From Verrucomicrobiaceae bacterium (GTDB lineage Bacteria; Verrucomicrobiota; Verrucomicrobiia; Verrucomicrobiales; Verrucomicrobiaceae), in contig JAIBCL010000023.1 in assembly GCA_019694165.1 (NCBI GenBank), positions 1-64,000 of the forward strand: 64,000 nt of DNA, given 5' to 3'. The notes below the pieces were generated by a model, which was not told the origin of the DNA, did no database searches, and saw only the letters and a list, made by a program, of their open reading frames with translations. Made by a program: the position numbers and the translations under genes. Positions 44,379-53,926 of this stretch are shown piece by piece (positions within the stretch are counted from its first letter, which is position 1; each line of letters begins with the position of its first letter).

Positions 44379-46796
44379 ATGAGCGCTCTGGACAAAATTC
44401 GAATACTGATCGTCGAGAATGAAGGCTTGGTTGGCTGCGACATGGCGGCCACGCTGGGAAAACTTGATTATGACGTGGTTGGTATTTGTGCTTCTGGAGA
44501 AGAGGCCCTGGAGAAATTCGACGAACTGCACCCGGATCTCGTGCTCATGGACGTGCATCTTGCCGGCCAGATCGACGGCATTGATGCGGCGCGCAAGCTG
44601 CACGAGAAAGGCCCCGTGGCGGTTGTTTACGTCACTGCTTGCGCAGACTTGGAGACCGTCGCCCGTGCGCGCGAGACTCAGCCGCACGGCTACCTGCTCA
44701 AGCCGTTCAACGAAGACGAGCTGCGCCTCACTGTCGAAGTTGCCGCCACCCGCTACCTGGAGGACATTGAACGCCGCCGCCGTGAGCACAGCTATTTTGA
44801 TGCCTTTCAAAGCCTCGCCGATGGCGTCATCGCTGCCGATCTCGCCGGCGTGGTGACATTTCTCAATCCAGCCGCAGCACGAATCACTGGCTGGATGCCA
44901 CAAGAAGCCGTGGGCCGCTCTCTCAACGAAATCTTCCGCATCTTCCTCCCTGGCGGCGAGCAGGCTGAGATCAAGCTTGCCGACGAGTCTGGGAAGACGG
45001 AGGAACGCACCGTCTGGCTCACCACCCGACACGGTGAACGCGTGGCCATTCAGGACCGCACCGCCGCCATGCGCGATCAGAGGAACAGCCTCTCGGGCCT
45101 CATCATCCTCTTCCGCCGGCTCGCTCCACCATCGACTGCCGAAGCCCAGGCAGAGACACCATCGGACGCCTTGGCCGTGTCCATCGATCAGGCGTTGCCG
45201 ATTCCCGGCCAGCAAGTGCTCGCTTCGCCGCTCACGGCCCCGCTCACAAAACCGGCTATGGCACCCGCAGCCGGTCCGGCACCCGCCCCGCTCATTGACG
45301 TCGTCGAGAGCATTTCGGACCCTCTCATTGCGCTCGACGGACGCTGGCGCCTCATCTACGCAAACGGCAGCGCTCAGCGCCTCTTCGAGAAAACCCGCCA
45401 GGCGCTGCTCGGCACCAATTTCTGGGAACTCTTGCCCGCCGCCACCCGTGAAGCTCATCACGAAGCCCTCGCCCACGCGATGCTGCACCGCGAGGCTGTG
45501 AACCGCGAACTCTACTTCGAGGAAAAGCAGGCATGGCTCGAGTTGCGCGGCTATCCGTTTGGCGAAGGCCTGCTGCTCCTTGTAAAAGACGTCACCTCAC
45601 GCCGTGAGGAGGCCGAGAGGAAGAGCCGCATGGATCGTCTCGAATCCCTCGGCCTGCTGGCCCGCGGCTTCGCGCACGACTTCAACAACCTCCTCACCGT
45701 CCTCCTCGGCAATCTCTCCCTCGCCGAGATGCGCCTGCGCGGCAACACCGAGCGCGTGCCCGAGCTACAGACGGCGAAACAGGCCACACTCCAGGCGCAG
45801 AGTCTCGTCCAGCAGCTTCTCACCTTCGCCCGTGGCGGAGCACCCATCAAAAGGCTCACCAGTTTCAGCGAACTCATCGAAAAATTCTTCCAGAATCACT
45901 CGCGCGCCAACCAGATCCAGTATCGCGTCGAAGTTCAGGACGGCGTGCCGGGCGTCGCGGTCGATCCCGCGCAAATCCGCCGCCTGCTTGGCAATCTGGT
46001 GCGCAATGCCGAGCAGTCGATGCCCGCCGGCGGCGAGATTGTCGTCCGCTGCTTTGCTCCCGATCCGTCGGAGATGTTCCCAAATGAAATGGTCCTCGAC
46101 GCCCCGGTCCAGCCTACCGGCGTGGTCATCGAGGTGCAGGACAATGGCGAAGGCATCGCCCCGGAGCACCTGCCACACATCTTCGAACCCTACTTCAGCA
46201 CGCGTAAGGCGGATAATGCCACCGGCTTGGGTCTCACCGTCTGCGAGTCCATCGCCAAGGCACACGGCGGCTCCATCTCCGTGCGATCTGATGCAGGCCA
46301 GGGCACCTCCGTCCGCTTCTATCTCCCGGTCGATTCGGATGGCGAGGAGGTCGATGCGCTGGGACTCAGCAAGGCATTCGACACTGCACCCGCCCCCTCT
46401 TCACGCATCCTCGTGCTCGAGGATGATCCGCTCGTGCGCAGTCTCATCACCCGCAATCTCACCAGCCAAGGCTTTGACGTGGGTGAGAGCGCGGAAGGAT
46501 CCGAGACCGTGCGCCTCTACCAGGAGGCCATGCACGAAGGCCGGCCCTACGACCTCGTTGTACTCGACCTCTCCATCCCCAACGGCATGGGCGGTGTACG
46601 TGCCATGGAGAAGCTCCGTTCCTTCGACCCCAACGTCCTCGCCATCGTCTCATCCGGCTACTCCGACGATCCAGTAATGGCGAAACCAGCCGCCTACGGC
46701 TTTGCCGCCGTGCTGCCAAAGCCCTACGAGCCTGTCGATCTCCTGCGTTTGGTCAAAAACGTCCTCTCCGCCCGCGGCGTCAAGCGCGCAGGCTGA
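44379..46796 (+). CDS. REC-PAS-PAS-HisKA-HATPase-REC hybrid histidine kinase
   Basis: An 805-residue cytosolic hybrid. REC 1 (1-120) has the acidic pair EN/DE site and phospho-Asp in DLVLMDVHLAGQIDG, with KPFNEDEL after. PAS domains lie at about 135-240 (FQSLADGVIAADLAGVV) and 305-415 (SISDPLIALDGRWRLIY), joined by a Pro/Ala linker. HisKA carries GLLARGFAHDFNNLLTVLLGN (phospho-His), the ATPase QDNGEGIAPEHLP and TGLGLTVCES, and the C-terminal REC 2 DLVVLDLSIPNGMGG with KPYEPVDL. It follows the multi-PAS kinase at 24 bases and could receive phosphate at REC 1. No DNA-binding output domain is encoded nearby. Confidence 0.9.
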   Translation: MSALDKIRILIVENEGLVGCDMAATLGKLDYDVVGICASGEEALEKFDELHPDLVLMDVHLAGQIDGIDAARKLHEKGPVAVVYVTACADLETVARARETQPHGYLLKPFNEDELRLTVEVAATRYLEDIERRRREHSYFDAFQSLADGVIAADLAGVVTFLNPAAARITGWMPQEAVGRSLNEIFRIFLPGGEQAEIKLADESGKTEERTVWLTTRHGERVAIQDRTAAMRDQRNSLSGLIILFRRLAPPSTAEAQAETPSDALAVSIDQALPIPGQQVLASPLTAPLTKPAMAPAAGPAPAPLIDVVESISDPLIALDGRWRLIYANGSAQRLFEKTRQALLGTNFWELLPAATREAHHEALAHAMLHREAVNRELYFEEKQAWLELRGYPFGEGLLLLVKDVTSRREEAERKSRMDRLESLGLLARGFAHDFNNLLTVLLGNLSLAEMRLRGNTERVPELQTAKQATLQAQSLVQQLLTFARGGAPIKRLTSFSELIEKFFQNHSRANQIQYRVEVQDGVPGVAVDPAQIRRLLGNLVRNAEQSMPAGGEIVVRCFAPDPSEMFPNEMVLDAPVQPTGVVIEVQDNGEGIAPEHLPHIFEPYFSTRKADNATGLGLTVCESIAKAHGGSISVRSDAGQGTSVRFYLPVDSDGEEVDALGLSKAFDTAPAPSSRILVLEDDPLVRSLITRNLTSQGFDVGESAEGSETVRLYQEAMHEGRPYDLVVLDLSIPNGMGGVRAMEKLRSFDPNVLAIVSSGYSDDPVMAKPAAYGFAAVLPKPYEPVDLLRLVKNVLSARGVKRAG

Positions 46797-46837
46797 ACGC
46801 CCTGCCCTGCAAAGAAATTCGACATGGCAGGGAGCGA

Positions 46838-47791
46838 TCAATCCCGCACGACCGCAGCCTCAATCGCTTTTTTGAAGTCCGCGTAGGCAGCATCAAGTCC
46901 CGTGCGCAACGGCGTCCTTGCCTTCCAGCCGAACGAGCCGAGCAGCGACACGTCGAGCAATTTCCGGGGCGTGCCGTCTGGCTTCGTCGTATCGAAGCGC
47001 AACGCACCGCGGAAGCCGACCACTTCCTGAATGAGTGCGGCCAGCTCGCCGATGGTGACTTCCTGACTGGATCCCACGTTGACCCAATCCGGGGGATTCT
47101 CGACCGCGAGCAGATGCAGGCAGGCGCTGGCGAGATCATCGACGTGCAAAAACTCGCGCTTGGGCGTGCCGGTGCCCCAGATGGTCACGTCGCTCGCGCC
47201 GCTCGCTTTTGCCTCGTGAAAGCGGCGGATGAGGCCGGGAATGACGTGCGAGTTCTCGGGGTGGTAGTTGTCGCCGGGGCCGTAAAGATTGGTCGGCATG
47301 GCGGAGTGAAAGAGCGCGCCGTATTGCGAGCGGTAGTGCTGGCAGAGCTTCAGGCCGGCGATCTTCGCCAGCGCGTAGGCTTCGTTGGTTTTCTCCAGCG
47401 GACTCGTGAGCAGGCAATCCTCCGGCATCGGCTGTGGAGCCTCGCGCGGATAAATGCAAGAGCTGCCGAGAAAGAGCAGCCGCTTCACTCCGGCGCGATG
47501 CGCGGCGTGAATGAGGTTCGCCGCGATCATGAGGTTCTCGTACATGAACTCGGCCGGATACGCGCTGTTCGCGTGAATGCCGCCGACCTTGGCCGCCGCG
47601 ACGATGACCACATCGGGCTTCTTCGTCGAAATGAAATCCTCGACCGGCTGCTGCCTCGTGAGGTCCACCTCGCTCCGCGAAGCCGTGATGATCTGCCGCT
47701 GGCCGCGTTTTTCCAATGCCCGCACCAGCGCACTGCCCACCATGCCGCGATGGCCGGTGACAAAGACGGAGTGCGAAGGCTGGAGAGTCAT
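46838..47791 (-). CDS. fcl: GDP-L-fucose synthase
   Basis: A 317-residue short-chain dehydrogenase/epimerase converting GDP-4-keto-6-deoxymannose to GDP-L-fucose with NADPH. Rossmann motif [18 protein letters not shown] (residues 8-25), catalytic [10 protein letters not shown] (YxxxK), and the fucose synthase SSCIYPR and [26 protein letters not shown] blocks are intact. Its usual partner gmd (GDP-mannose dehydratase) is not in the window. The open frame continues to 47920, but the ATG at 47791 matches the family start. Converges with the hybrid kinase gene: a weak inverted repeat lies at 46800-46832. Provides GDP-fucose for surface polysaccharides. Confidence 0.95.
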   Translation of the reverse strand: MTLQPSHSVFVTGHRGMVGSALVRALEKRGQRQIITASRSEVDLTRQQPVEDFISTKKPDVVIVAAAKVGGIHANSAYPAEFMYENLMIAANLIHAAHRAGVKRLLFLGSSCIYPREAPQPMPEDCLLTSPLEKTNEAYALAKIAGLKLCQHYRSQYGALFHSAMPTNLYGPGDNYHPENSHVIPGLIRRFHEAKASGASDVTIWGTGTPKREFLHVDDLASACLHLLAVENPPDWVNVGSSQEVTIGELAALIQEVVGFRGALRFDTTKPDGTPRKLLDVSLLGSFGWKARTPLRTGLDAAYADFKKAIEAAVVRD

Positions 47792-47892
47792 GGGCGGCGA
47801 GTATGGCGGAGGGAACGGGTGAGGCAACAGCGAAACCTTGGTGGCATTTGAGAAGTGGAAAACTGGAAGAATGGAGAGGTAATTGCAAAACC

Positions 47893-47959
47893 CATTCTCC
47901 TGCCACCATTCTCCTGTCATTCCAAACCATGATGACAGGAGAATGGGGGCAGGAGAATG
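47893..47959. repeat. Near-perfect 28-bp hairpin upstream of the antiporter gene
   Basis: Arm 47893-47920 (starting CATTCTCCTGCCACCATTCT) and arm 47932-47959 are inverted and match at 27 of 28 bases, with an 11-base loop (47921-47931). Each arm holds two tandem CATTCTCCTG units. The surrounding 47850-48070 also contains short GGAATG/CATTCC repeats. No T tract follows, so it is not a standard terminator. Confidence 0.8.
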
Positions 47960-48070
47960 AATTCAACAAATCTGACTTCCAAACTCCGAGGTTTTGCAAC
48001 TGGCTCTGGAATGCTGGAATAGAACGCGCTTCTCCACCAACATTCCAGCTTTCCATCATTCCACCTCTCA

Positions 48071-49774
48071 ATGCCCATCCTCGCCGCCACCACCATGCCG
48101 CCGCTGTTCGCGTTGCTCGCGATCATGCTCGTAGGCGTGGTCGTGGTGTCGCTGTTGCTCTCGCGCATCCGTCAGTCGCTGCTCGTCGGCTATTTCCTCT
48201 GCGGCGTTTTTATCGCGAACAGCGGAGTGCTGGCGTCACTCGGCTCGGCGAACACGGAGGCTGGAATCTCGCAGATGGCCGAGTTCGGCGTGATTCTGCT
48301 GCTCTTCACGCTGGGACTGGAGTTTTCCCTGAGCGAGCTGCGCTTTCTGCGACGGCTGGCGTTTGTGGGAGGCTCGGTGCAGATGGTGCTCTGCACACTG
48401 CCGATCACGGTGGCGGCTGTGTTTTTCGGCGTGCCTGTCTCGCAGGCAATCGTGCTCGGTGTCGCGATGGCTCTGAGCTCGACCGCGATCAGCCTCAAGA
48501 CATTTCAAGATATGGAACTCAGCGGCAGTCCCGGCGCCAGGCTTGCGGTGGGTGTGGCGATCTTCCAGGACATCTTCGTCATCGCCTTCTTCCTCGTGCT
48601 GCCGCTGCTCTTTCCGGCGGCCGCTGGTGCGTCGGCAGGGATGATGCCCACGCTGCTGCTGCTCGTGGGCAAGGGGCTGCTCTTCGTGGGGTTGTCGTTT
48701 GCACTGGCCAAATGGGTGATCCCCCGGCTGCTGCACGCTGTGGCAGACACACGGAGCCGCGAGCTTTTCACTCTCACCGTCGTCGGGTTGTGTGTGGGCC
48801 TCGCCTTTCTCGGCGGCATGCTGGAGCTGAGCCTGGCTCTCGGTGCGTTCGTGGCGGGTCTGGCGGTGAGTGACTCGATCTACCGCCACCGCATTCTCGC
48901 GGACGTGATGCCGCTCAAGGATTTGTTCCTCACGCTCTTCTTCGTCTCCGTGGGCCTCATGATCGATCTGCGCGTGGCGCTGCGCTGGTGGCCGCAGATT
49001 CTGCTCGCGACGACGGCGCTGATGTTTTTCAAATCCACCATCATCACACTTATCGGCCGCGGTCTGAGTCTGCGTACACGGCCGGCGCTGCTCGGTGCGC
49101 TGAGCTTGTCGGGCGCGGGCGAGTTTGGCCTCGTGCTGATGCAACGGGCGGGTGAGTTGCAGCCGTGGTCGCCTGCCGTGCAGCAGGTCATGCTCGCGAG
49201 CACTGCGCTCTCGATGGGCCTGATTCCTTTTGCGATGAAAATGGGCGATCCCATCGCCGATCTGCTCAAGCGTCTCGGCCTCTCTGGCAAGGCAACGCCC
49301 ATGCCGCTCGACGTGAAACCCAGCGAGCGCATCAAGGCCATGAGCGATCACGCCATCGTCTGCGGCTACGGCCCCGTCGGCCAGCGGCTGGTCGAGGCCC
49401 TGGATGAATCGGGCGTGCCGAGCATCATCGTTGATCTCAATGCCGAAACCGTGCGCCGCCTGCACAAAGCAGGCCGTCAGGTGCTCTTCGCCGACGCAGC
49501 GCACAGCGAAACGTGGGATCTCGCCGGCATCGAGCGCGCACGCCTCATCGCGTTTACCTTCCCCGACACGAACACGACCACCGCCGCCCTGCCGATCATC
49601 CTCCAGCACAACCGCGAAGTAACCGTGATAGCCCGCGCGAAGTTTGCGCCTGAGGCCGAAGCGCTCCTGCAAAAAGGCGTGCACGCCGTGATTCACGACG
49701 AAGCCGAGAGCGGCCGCGCCGTCGTGCGCGAGGCGCTGCATGTTTATGAGGAAGGGCAGGACAGACGGACTTGA
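48071..49774 (+). CDS. KefB/YbaL-type monovalent cation:proton antiporter (CPA2)
   Basis: A 567-residue inner-membrane antiporter. The first 390 residues form about 12-13 helices of the Na+/H+ exchanger fold with GVILLLFTLGLEFSL, MALSSTAISLKTFQDMEL and VGVAIFQDIFVIAFF (the acidic residues typical of CPA2). The cytosolic end (about 415-560) is a TrkA-N/RCK nucleotide-binding domain: HAIVCGYGPVGQRLVEAL, then IVDLNAETVRRL and FADAAHSETWDLAGIE. Such proteins regulate K+ efflux and cytoplasmic pH. No KefG/F-type ancillary gene is adjacent. Start could also be the ATG eight codons in. Confidence 0.9.
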   Translation: MPILAATTMPPLFALLAIMLVGVVVVSLLLSRIRQSLLVGYFLCGVFIANSGVLASLGSANTEAGISQMAEFGVILLLFTLGLEFSLSELRFLRRLAFVGGSVQMVLCTLPITVAAVFFGVPVSQAIVLGVAMALSSTAISLKTFQDMELSGSPGARLAVGVAIFQDIFVIAFFLVLPLLFPAAAGASAGMMPTLLLLVGKGLLFVGLSFALAKWVIPRLLHAVADTRSRELFTLTVVGLCVGLAFLGGMLELSLALGAFVAGLAVSDSIYRHRILADVMPLKDLFLTLFFVSVGLMIDLRVALRWWPQILLATTALMFFKSTIITLIGRGLSLRTRPALLGALSLSGAGEFGLVLMQRAGELQPWSPAVQQVMLASTALSMGLIPFAMKMGDPIADLLKRLGLSGKATPMPLDVKPSERIKAMSDHAIVCGYGPVGQRLVEALDESGVPSIIVDLNAETVRRLHKAGRQVLFADAAHSETWDLAGIERARLIAFTFPDTNTTTAALPIILQHNREVTVIARAKFAPEAEALLQKGVHAVIHDEAESGRAVVREALHVYEEGQDRRT

Positions 49775-49803
49775 AATCGCACAATCGCGGCGGAAACGCT
49801 GAA

Positions 49804-50946
49804 CTAATCGGCACGGACGAAGCTTGCAAAGCTGCATAAAGCACTCGTCTGGTGGGCGAACTCGCCAGCATGGAACATCAAGGCTACTTTGCCCAGGCCG
49901 AGTAAGCCCGGAAGAAGAAAATCGCCCGGCGCGACACTTCGAAGAACAAGACAAGCGAGCGCGACCCGGAACAGGAGTGCAGCGGAGATAGCCAGCGTGA
50001 CTTTGCCTTTGAACAATGCTGGCAAATGCACCAGACAAAGAAAAGCAACCGGTGGCATTTCGCCATGAAGGCGCACGAGCTGTTGCACGGCCAGGAGCAG
50101 ACCTCCAGCCAGTCCTTCATGCCGCATACCCCATTCATGAAATTGACGCAGGCCTTCTCGGCGATGATGTAGGTCAGGCTGCGCTCCTCGAACGCGCTCA
50201 AAATGTCATTGGTGTAAGTGCCGCAACCGAGCGGCGAGGCAGCCATCCGCAGGCTGCCACAAAGCGGTGAGCGCCGTGAGGCGGCGGTTGAGCCAATCGC
50301 CGGGGTGCAGCCACGCTTTGGCCACCATGCGCGTCTGGCTGATGAAGGCGATGAGCGGATGGCGCAAGTTGCGTCCCTTGCAGTTGGGGTTTCAGCCTTT
50401 GGCTGATCCCCGCCGGCTTCCCTTGCGGATGACGGCGGTGCTGTCGAAGTCCACCGTCACCGCGCCGATGTTGATCTGCTCGAAGAACCAGCGCTGCAAG
50501 GCCGTGAACACGGCCGGGTTGCGTGCCAGTGAGAAGCGCCCGAAGAACTCGCTGTAGTTGCTTTGGCTCGGCTGGCGCATGTAGCCGAAAATCGCGGCGA
50601 GCGTCCCGTCCTGCCGCAGCAAGTCGCAGTCGATGTAGTGGCTGGCTCCCGTCCAAATGCCCATCCAAAAGCCTTCGATGACGTGGACCGGACGTCGGCG
50701 CAGTTGGAACCGCCCCCGGGGCAAGTCCAGCGTGACGAGATGCTCGCGGATACCCGTCCGATCGACAAAGCGCTTCATCAACGCCAAGTCGCCAAAGGGC
50801 GTCACAGGCTTGCCAGAGTATTCAACCGGCAGGTTCACCATCCTGGTGGTTTTGCCATGCTCGTCAATCCCCCCACCTGACTGGCCTGCCGCTCTCAACT
50901 GAATTTTCGCGGCATGATTCGGGTTGAACGCATCCGATCCGAACAT
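49804..50946 (-). pseudogene. Decayed IS1380-type transposase
   Basis: The first part (50946-50395) reads as an IS1380 N-terminal and catalytic region: VEYSGKPVTPFGDLALMKRF, GFWMGIWTGASHYIDCDLLRQD, LARNPAVFTALQRWFF and TVDFDSTAVIRKG, a DDE-type Asp. A TGA at 50392-50394 sits where the family has Tyr in the GYNP motif. After it the frame continues NPNCKGRNLRHPLIAFISQ. Further on the match moves to another phase (CGTYTNDILSAFEERSLTY, 50246-50150) and then back (49804-50127, VAFLCLVHLPALFKGKV). A nonsense change plus two frameshifts make this a dead element. IS ends were not identified. Confidence 0.65.
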
Positions 50947-51186
50947 CTGACTTCTGAGAATAGCCCAAGGACACAGCGTGCCGGTGGTGCGTGGTTTTCA
51001 ACGTTCCATCGAGGTGCACTCTGCGAACGAAAGCTGTACGCCTCTCCCGGCGAACCCTGGGAACTGTGGCTCCAAGCTGGGCTTGTTCCGGAGTCTCTCT
51101 CAGTTTTGTGAGTCAGAAAACATGAGAATAACAAAATTAAGGTTGTCCAAACAATCGGGATTTGCTAAAAATCAAATATTTCCGCT
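50947..51186. promoter_or_regulatory. AT-rich region with possible promoter of the hybrid kinase
   Basis: The last 75 bases before the kinase ATG are AT-rich. TTGTCC at 51143-51148 and TAAAAA at 51166-51171 are 17 bases apart and could be -35 and -10 elements. The remainder of the interval has no recognisable feature. Confidence 0.3.
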
Positions 51187-52851
51187 ATGGCACTTCCCAC
51201 AACTCCCGCTCAAGACCCCATCCAGCGGCAGGATCATGCCGTGGAGCAACTTAAGATCGCCAACTATTACCTCCGCGTGGCCCTCGACCAGGTGCCCGAT
51301 GCGGTCGTCATCTTTGAAGCCCAGCCGCTCGAAGGCACGGGACCCCGGGTGATTTTCAGCAACACTCCCGCAGCCTGCCTCACCGGCGCTGATCCCGGAA
51401 AAGGGCTGCGTGGTCTACAGCTCAACGACCTGATGGCGACCGAAGCCGAGACGCACAAGCTTCTGAGTGCGCTGCGGGACGCGGCAAGCGACGGGTCCGC
51501 CGATTGCGAATGCGAGATGCAAACGCTCTACGACACCGCGCCGAAACGATGCCGTATGTCGATCCGCGCCGTGGCGAACAGCATGAAGAAGCTGCTGAAC
51601 TTCACGGTCACGTTCCACGCGGTGACGCAGCCAGCCGTGGCCGCCGTGCCGGCTGCTGCGGAAAAGAAGGCGGACGACCTCGACGCCCAGGCTGAACGTC
51701 TGCGCACGGAGAATTTGGCGGCACTTGCCCAGGGCATCGCCCACGATGTCAACAATCTTCTCGGTCCGATCGCCGCAAGACTGTCGGAGATCATTCCGGC
51801 ACTGCCGCCGGACTCCTCCCTCGCTGAACAGCTCACGCTGGCATTCGCCGGCGTAAAACGGGCGAAGATATTCACCAGTCAGGTCGTCCGCGCCTGCAAG
51901 GCCCAGTCAGGGAAGCGCGAACCTGCCGATCTCGGTGTCATCATCCCCGACACCGTTCAACTCTCCCAGGCCGGTGCCAATGTCTCCGTGAGGACCCATG
52001 TGCCCGACGACCTCGACTGGCCCGTCGCAGATTCCGTACGGATCAGCCAGGTGATTCAGAACCTCGTGATGAACGGCATCCAGGCCATGCCCCACGGCGG
52101 CTACATGGATGTGGAGGCGAAGAACGTGAACATCGCCCCCGGCAAGGATTTCGTTTTGAAACCCGGCCGCTATGTCGAGGTCATCGTCCGGGATCGAGGC
52201 ACGGGCATCGCCCCCGAGAATCTCGAACGGCTTTTTCACGAGGTGTTTTCCACCAAGGCCGACGGCAACGGCATCGGCCTCACCACCTGCAAACGGTTTG
52301 TCGAGGAAAACGAAGGTGATATCCGGGTGACCTCCAAGCTCAACGTGGGTACTGAATTCCGCGTGCTCCTCCCCTCGGTGCCACGTCCCGCCTCGGCATT
52401 GCCGAAGTCGAAAGCCAGCAGTTCGGCCTCACCGCTTCCATTGCAAATGGGGTCCGGCACCGTGCTCATCGTCGATGACGAGGATGAACTCCGTCGCATT
52501 GCCGCCGCCATCCTGCAGCGCTGTGGCTATCAGGTGTTCCATTGTGACAATGGCCAGGAAGCAGTCGAAACCTACCGCCGCCTCGCGCGGCAGGCGGGTG
52601 CGCCCGATGTCGTGCTCATGGATCTCACCCTCCGCGGCGGGATGAGCGGCACTGAGACCACGGCGGAGATACTCCGCTTTGATCCCGACGCACGCGTCGT
52701 CGTCACCAGCGGCAGCGTCAGCGAGGATGTCCAGATGGCATTTCTAGAGCAAGGCTTTGTCGATGTCCTCTCGAAGCCCTACGAGGCTGGAGAGCTGTCT
52801 CTGATGGTGAAGAAGGTCGCTTCCATGCCGGCTGCCGCGCGGCGGGCATGA
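51187..52851 (+). CDS. PAS-HATPase-REC hybrid histidine kinase
   Basis: A 554-residue cytosolic protein. Residues 20-150 are a PAS-like sensor (YLRVALDQVPDAVVIFEAQ). The dimerisation helix carries ALAQGIAHDVNNLLGPIAA (phospho-His, NtrB/ZraS style). The HATPase has QNLVMNGIQAMPHGG, VRDRGTGIAPENLERLF and GNGIGLTTC. After a Ser/Pro linker, a REC domain (about 425-550) contains VLIVDDEDELRR and phospho-Asp VVLMDLTLRGGMSG, KPYEAGEL. The layout matches the end of the other hybrid kinase at 44379-46796, to which it is visibly similar (HDxNNLL, KPYE). No response regulator with output domain is adjacent. Confidence 0.9.
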   Translation: MALPTTPAQDPIQRQDHAVEQLKIANYYLRVALDQVPDAVVIFEAQPLEGTGPRVIFSNTPAACLTGADPGKGLRGLQLNDLMATEAETHKLLSALRDAASDGSADCECEMQTLYDTAPKRCRMSIRAVANSMKKLLNFTVTFHAVTQPAVAAVPAAAEKKADDLDAQAERLRTENLAALAQGIAHDVNNLLGPIAARLSEIIPALPPDSSLAEQLTLAFAGVKRAKIFTSQVVRACKAQSGKREPADLGVIIPDTVQLSQAGANVSVRTHVPDDLDWPVADSVRISQVIQNLVMNGIQAMPHGGYMDVEAKNVNIAPGKDFVLKPGRYVEVIVRDRGTGIAPENLERLFHEVFSTKADGNGIGLTTCKRFVEENEGDIRVTSKLNVGTEFRVLLPSVPRPASALPKSKASSSASPLPLQMGSGTVLIVDDEDELRRIAAAILQRCGYQVFHCDNGQEAVETYRRLARQAGAPDVVLMDLTLRGGMSGTETTAEILRFDPDARVVVTSGSVSEDVQMAFLEQGFVDVLSKPYEAGELSLMVKKVASMPAAARRA

Positions 52852-52987
52852 GAATGACCCATTTCATGAACTTGCACGCGGGACGGCCCGGCTGACCGCC
52901 GCGCCCGGGGCTTGGAGATGAAACCGGAATCCAGCCTCCTGTCCTGAAGTCCACACGGTCGCGCCGACCTTCTCCGTTTCGCCAGCC

Positions 52988-53839
52988 TCAGGACTCGAAC
53001 CTCACGCCGGACGGATACGATCCCAAGCTTCGGATGGACGCGGCCTCGGCACCTGCCTTGAATAGCGCTTCTGCCACCCGCGGCTCCGCGATGGAACCTT
53101 CCACCTCGACGTAAAACTTGTACTTGTTCGGCTGCCCGCGAATCGGGCGGGACTCCAGCCGTTTCATATTCACGCCCGCTTCGGCCAGCGGCGTGAGGAA
53201 TCGGCACAGGCTGCCCGGCCGATCGGGCAGCTCCACGACGAGCGCCGTGCGATTGTTCTGCGTGGACACCTCGTTCGGGGTGTGCGCCAGCAGGAAGAAC
53301 TGGGTGACATTGGGCACCTCGCCCGCGATGGGAAAGTGCAGAACCTCGATGCCGTGGCGCTCCGCATTCTGCCGCGGCCCGATGGCTGCGGCGTTTGGAT
53401 CGATGGCTGCCTTCGCCGCAGCTGCAGAAGTGCTCGGCTCGCTTTTGCGTCGCGCATCCGGGTGATGCCCGCGCAGCCATTCGTCGCAGTGGAAGAATGG
53501 CATCGGGTGCGAATAGATTACATCGATACGATGACCACCGTGTCCGAGCAGCGCCAGCTTCACGTCCAGGGTGAGTTCCTCCACGATGTTCAGCCGGCAG
53601 CGCTCATCGACGAGCCGGTCCACCGTGTCGATGATGAAGCCGCCGGACGAATTCTCGATGGGCACGATGCCGAGCGCCTGCTGCTCGGAGTGCAGGAAAT
53701 CAAAAACTTCGCCGACATTCCCGAGCAGCTTCACCTCCGCGTCAGGAAAACGCTTCTCCGTCAGCAAGTGCGAGAAGCTCCCGTCCGGTCCCAGACAGGC
53801 GATGAGACTTGAAGATGCTGGAGAGAGATTCCCGCTCAT
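52988..53839 (-). CDS. pheA: Prephenate dehydratase with ACT domain
   Basis: A 283-residue monofunctional enzyme converting prephenate to phenylpyruvate for phenylalanine. PDT domain 1-185: GPDGSFSHLLTEKRF, IVPIENSSGGFIIDTVD, and the catalytic segment NVTQFFLL near residue 178. The ACT domain follows (about 198-275) with TALVVELPDRPGSL and LESRPIRG, the GALV and ESRP motifs that bind inhibitory Phe. The catalytic block usually reads TRF; here it is TQF. The essential Thr is kept. No chorismate mutase domain is fused. Confidence 0.92.
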   Translation of the reverse strand: MSGNLSPASSSLIACLGPDGSFSHLLTEKRFPDAEVKLLGNVGEVFDFLHSEQQALGIVPIENSSGGFIIDTVDRLVDERCRLNIVEELTLDVKLALLGHGGHRIDVIYSHPMPFFHCDEWLRGHHPDARRKSEPSTSAAAAKAAIDPNAAAIGPRQNAERHGIEVLHFPIAGEVPNVTQFFLLAHTPNEVSTQNNRTALVVELPDRPGSLCRFLTPLAEAGVNMKRLESRPIRGQPNKYKFYVEVEGSIAEPRVAEALFKAGAEAASIRSLGSYPSGVRFES

Positions 53840-53926
53840 GACTGCAAAGCACCCACATGCTTCCGCCGCATCGTGCGCGGGTCAAGCGCCCCGGCGTCCC
53901 CGTGCTTCACTTTGCATCGACCTGCG

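Noticed and set aside
46800-46832. Inverted repeat CCCTGCC/GGCAGGG between the hybrid kinase and fcl as a terminator
   Set aside because: Only seven base pairs with a 19-base loop and no T tract on either strand.
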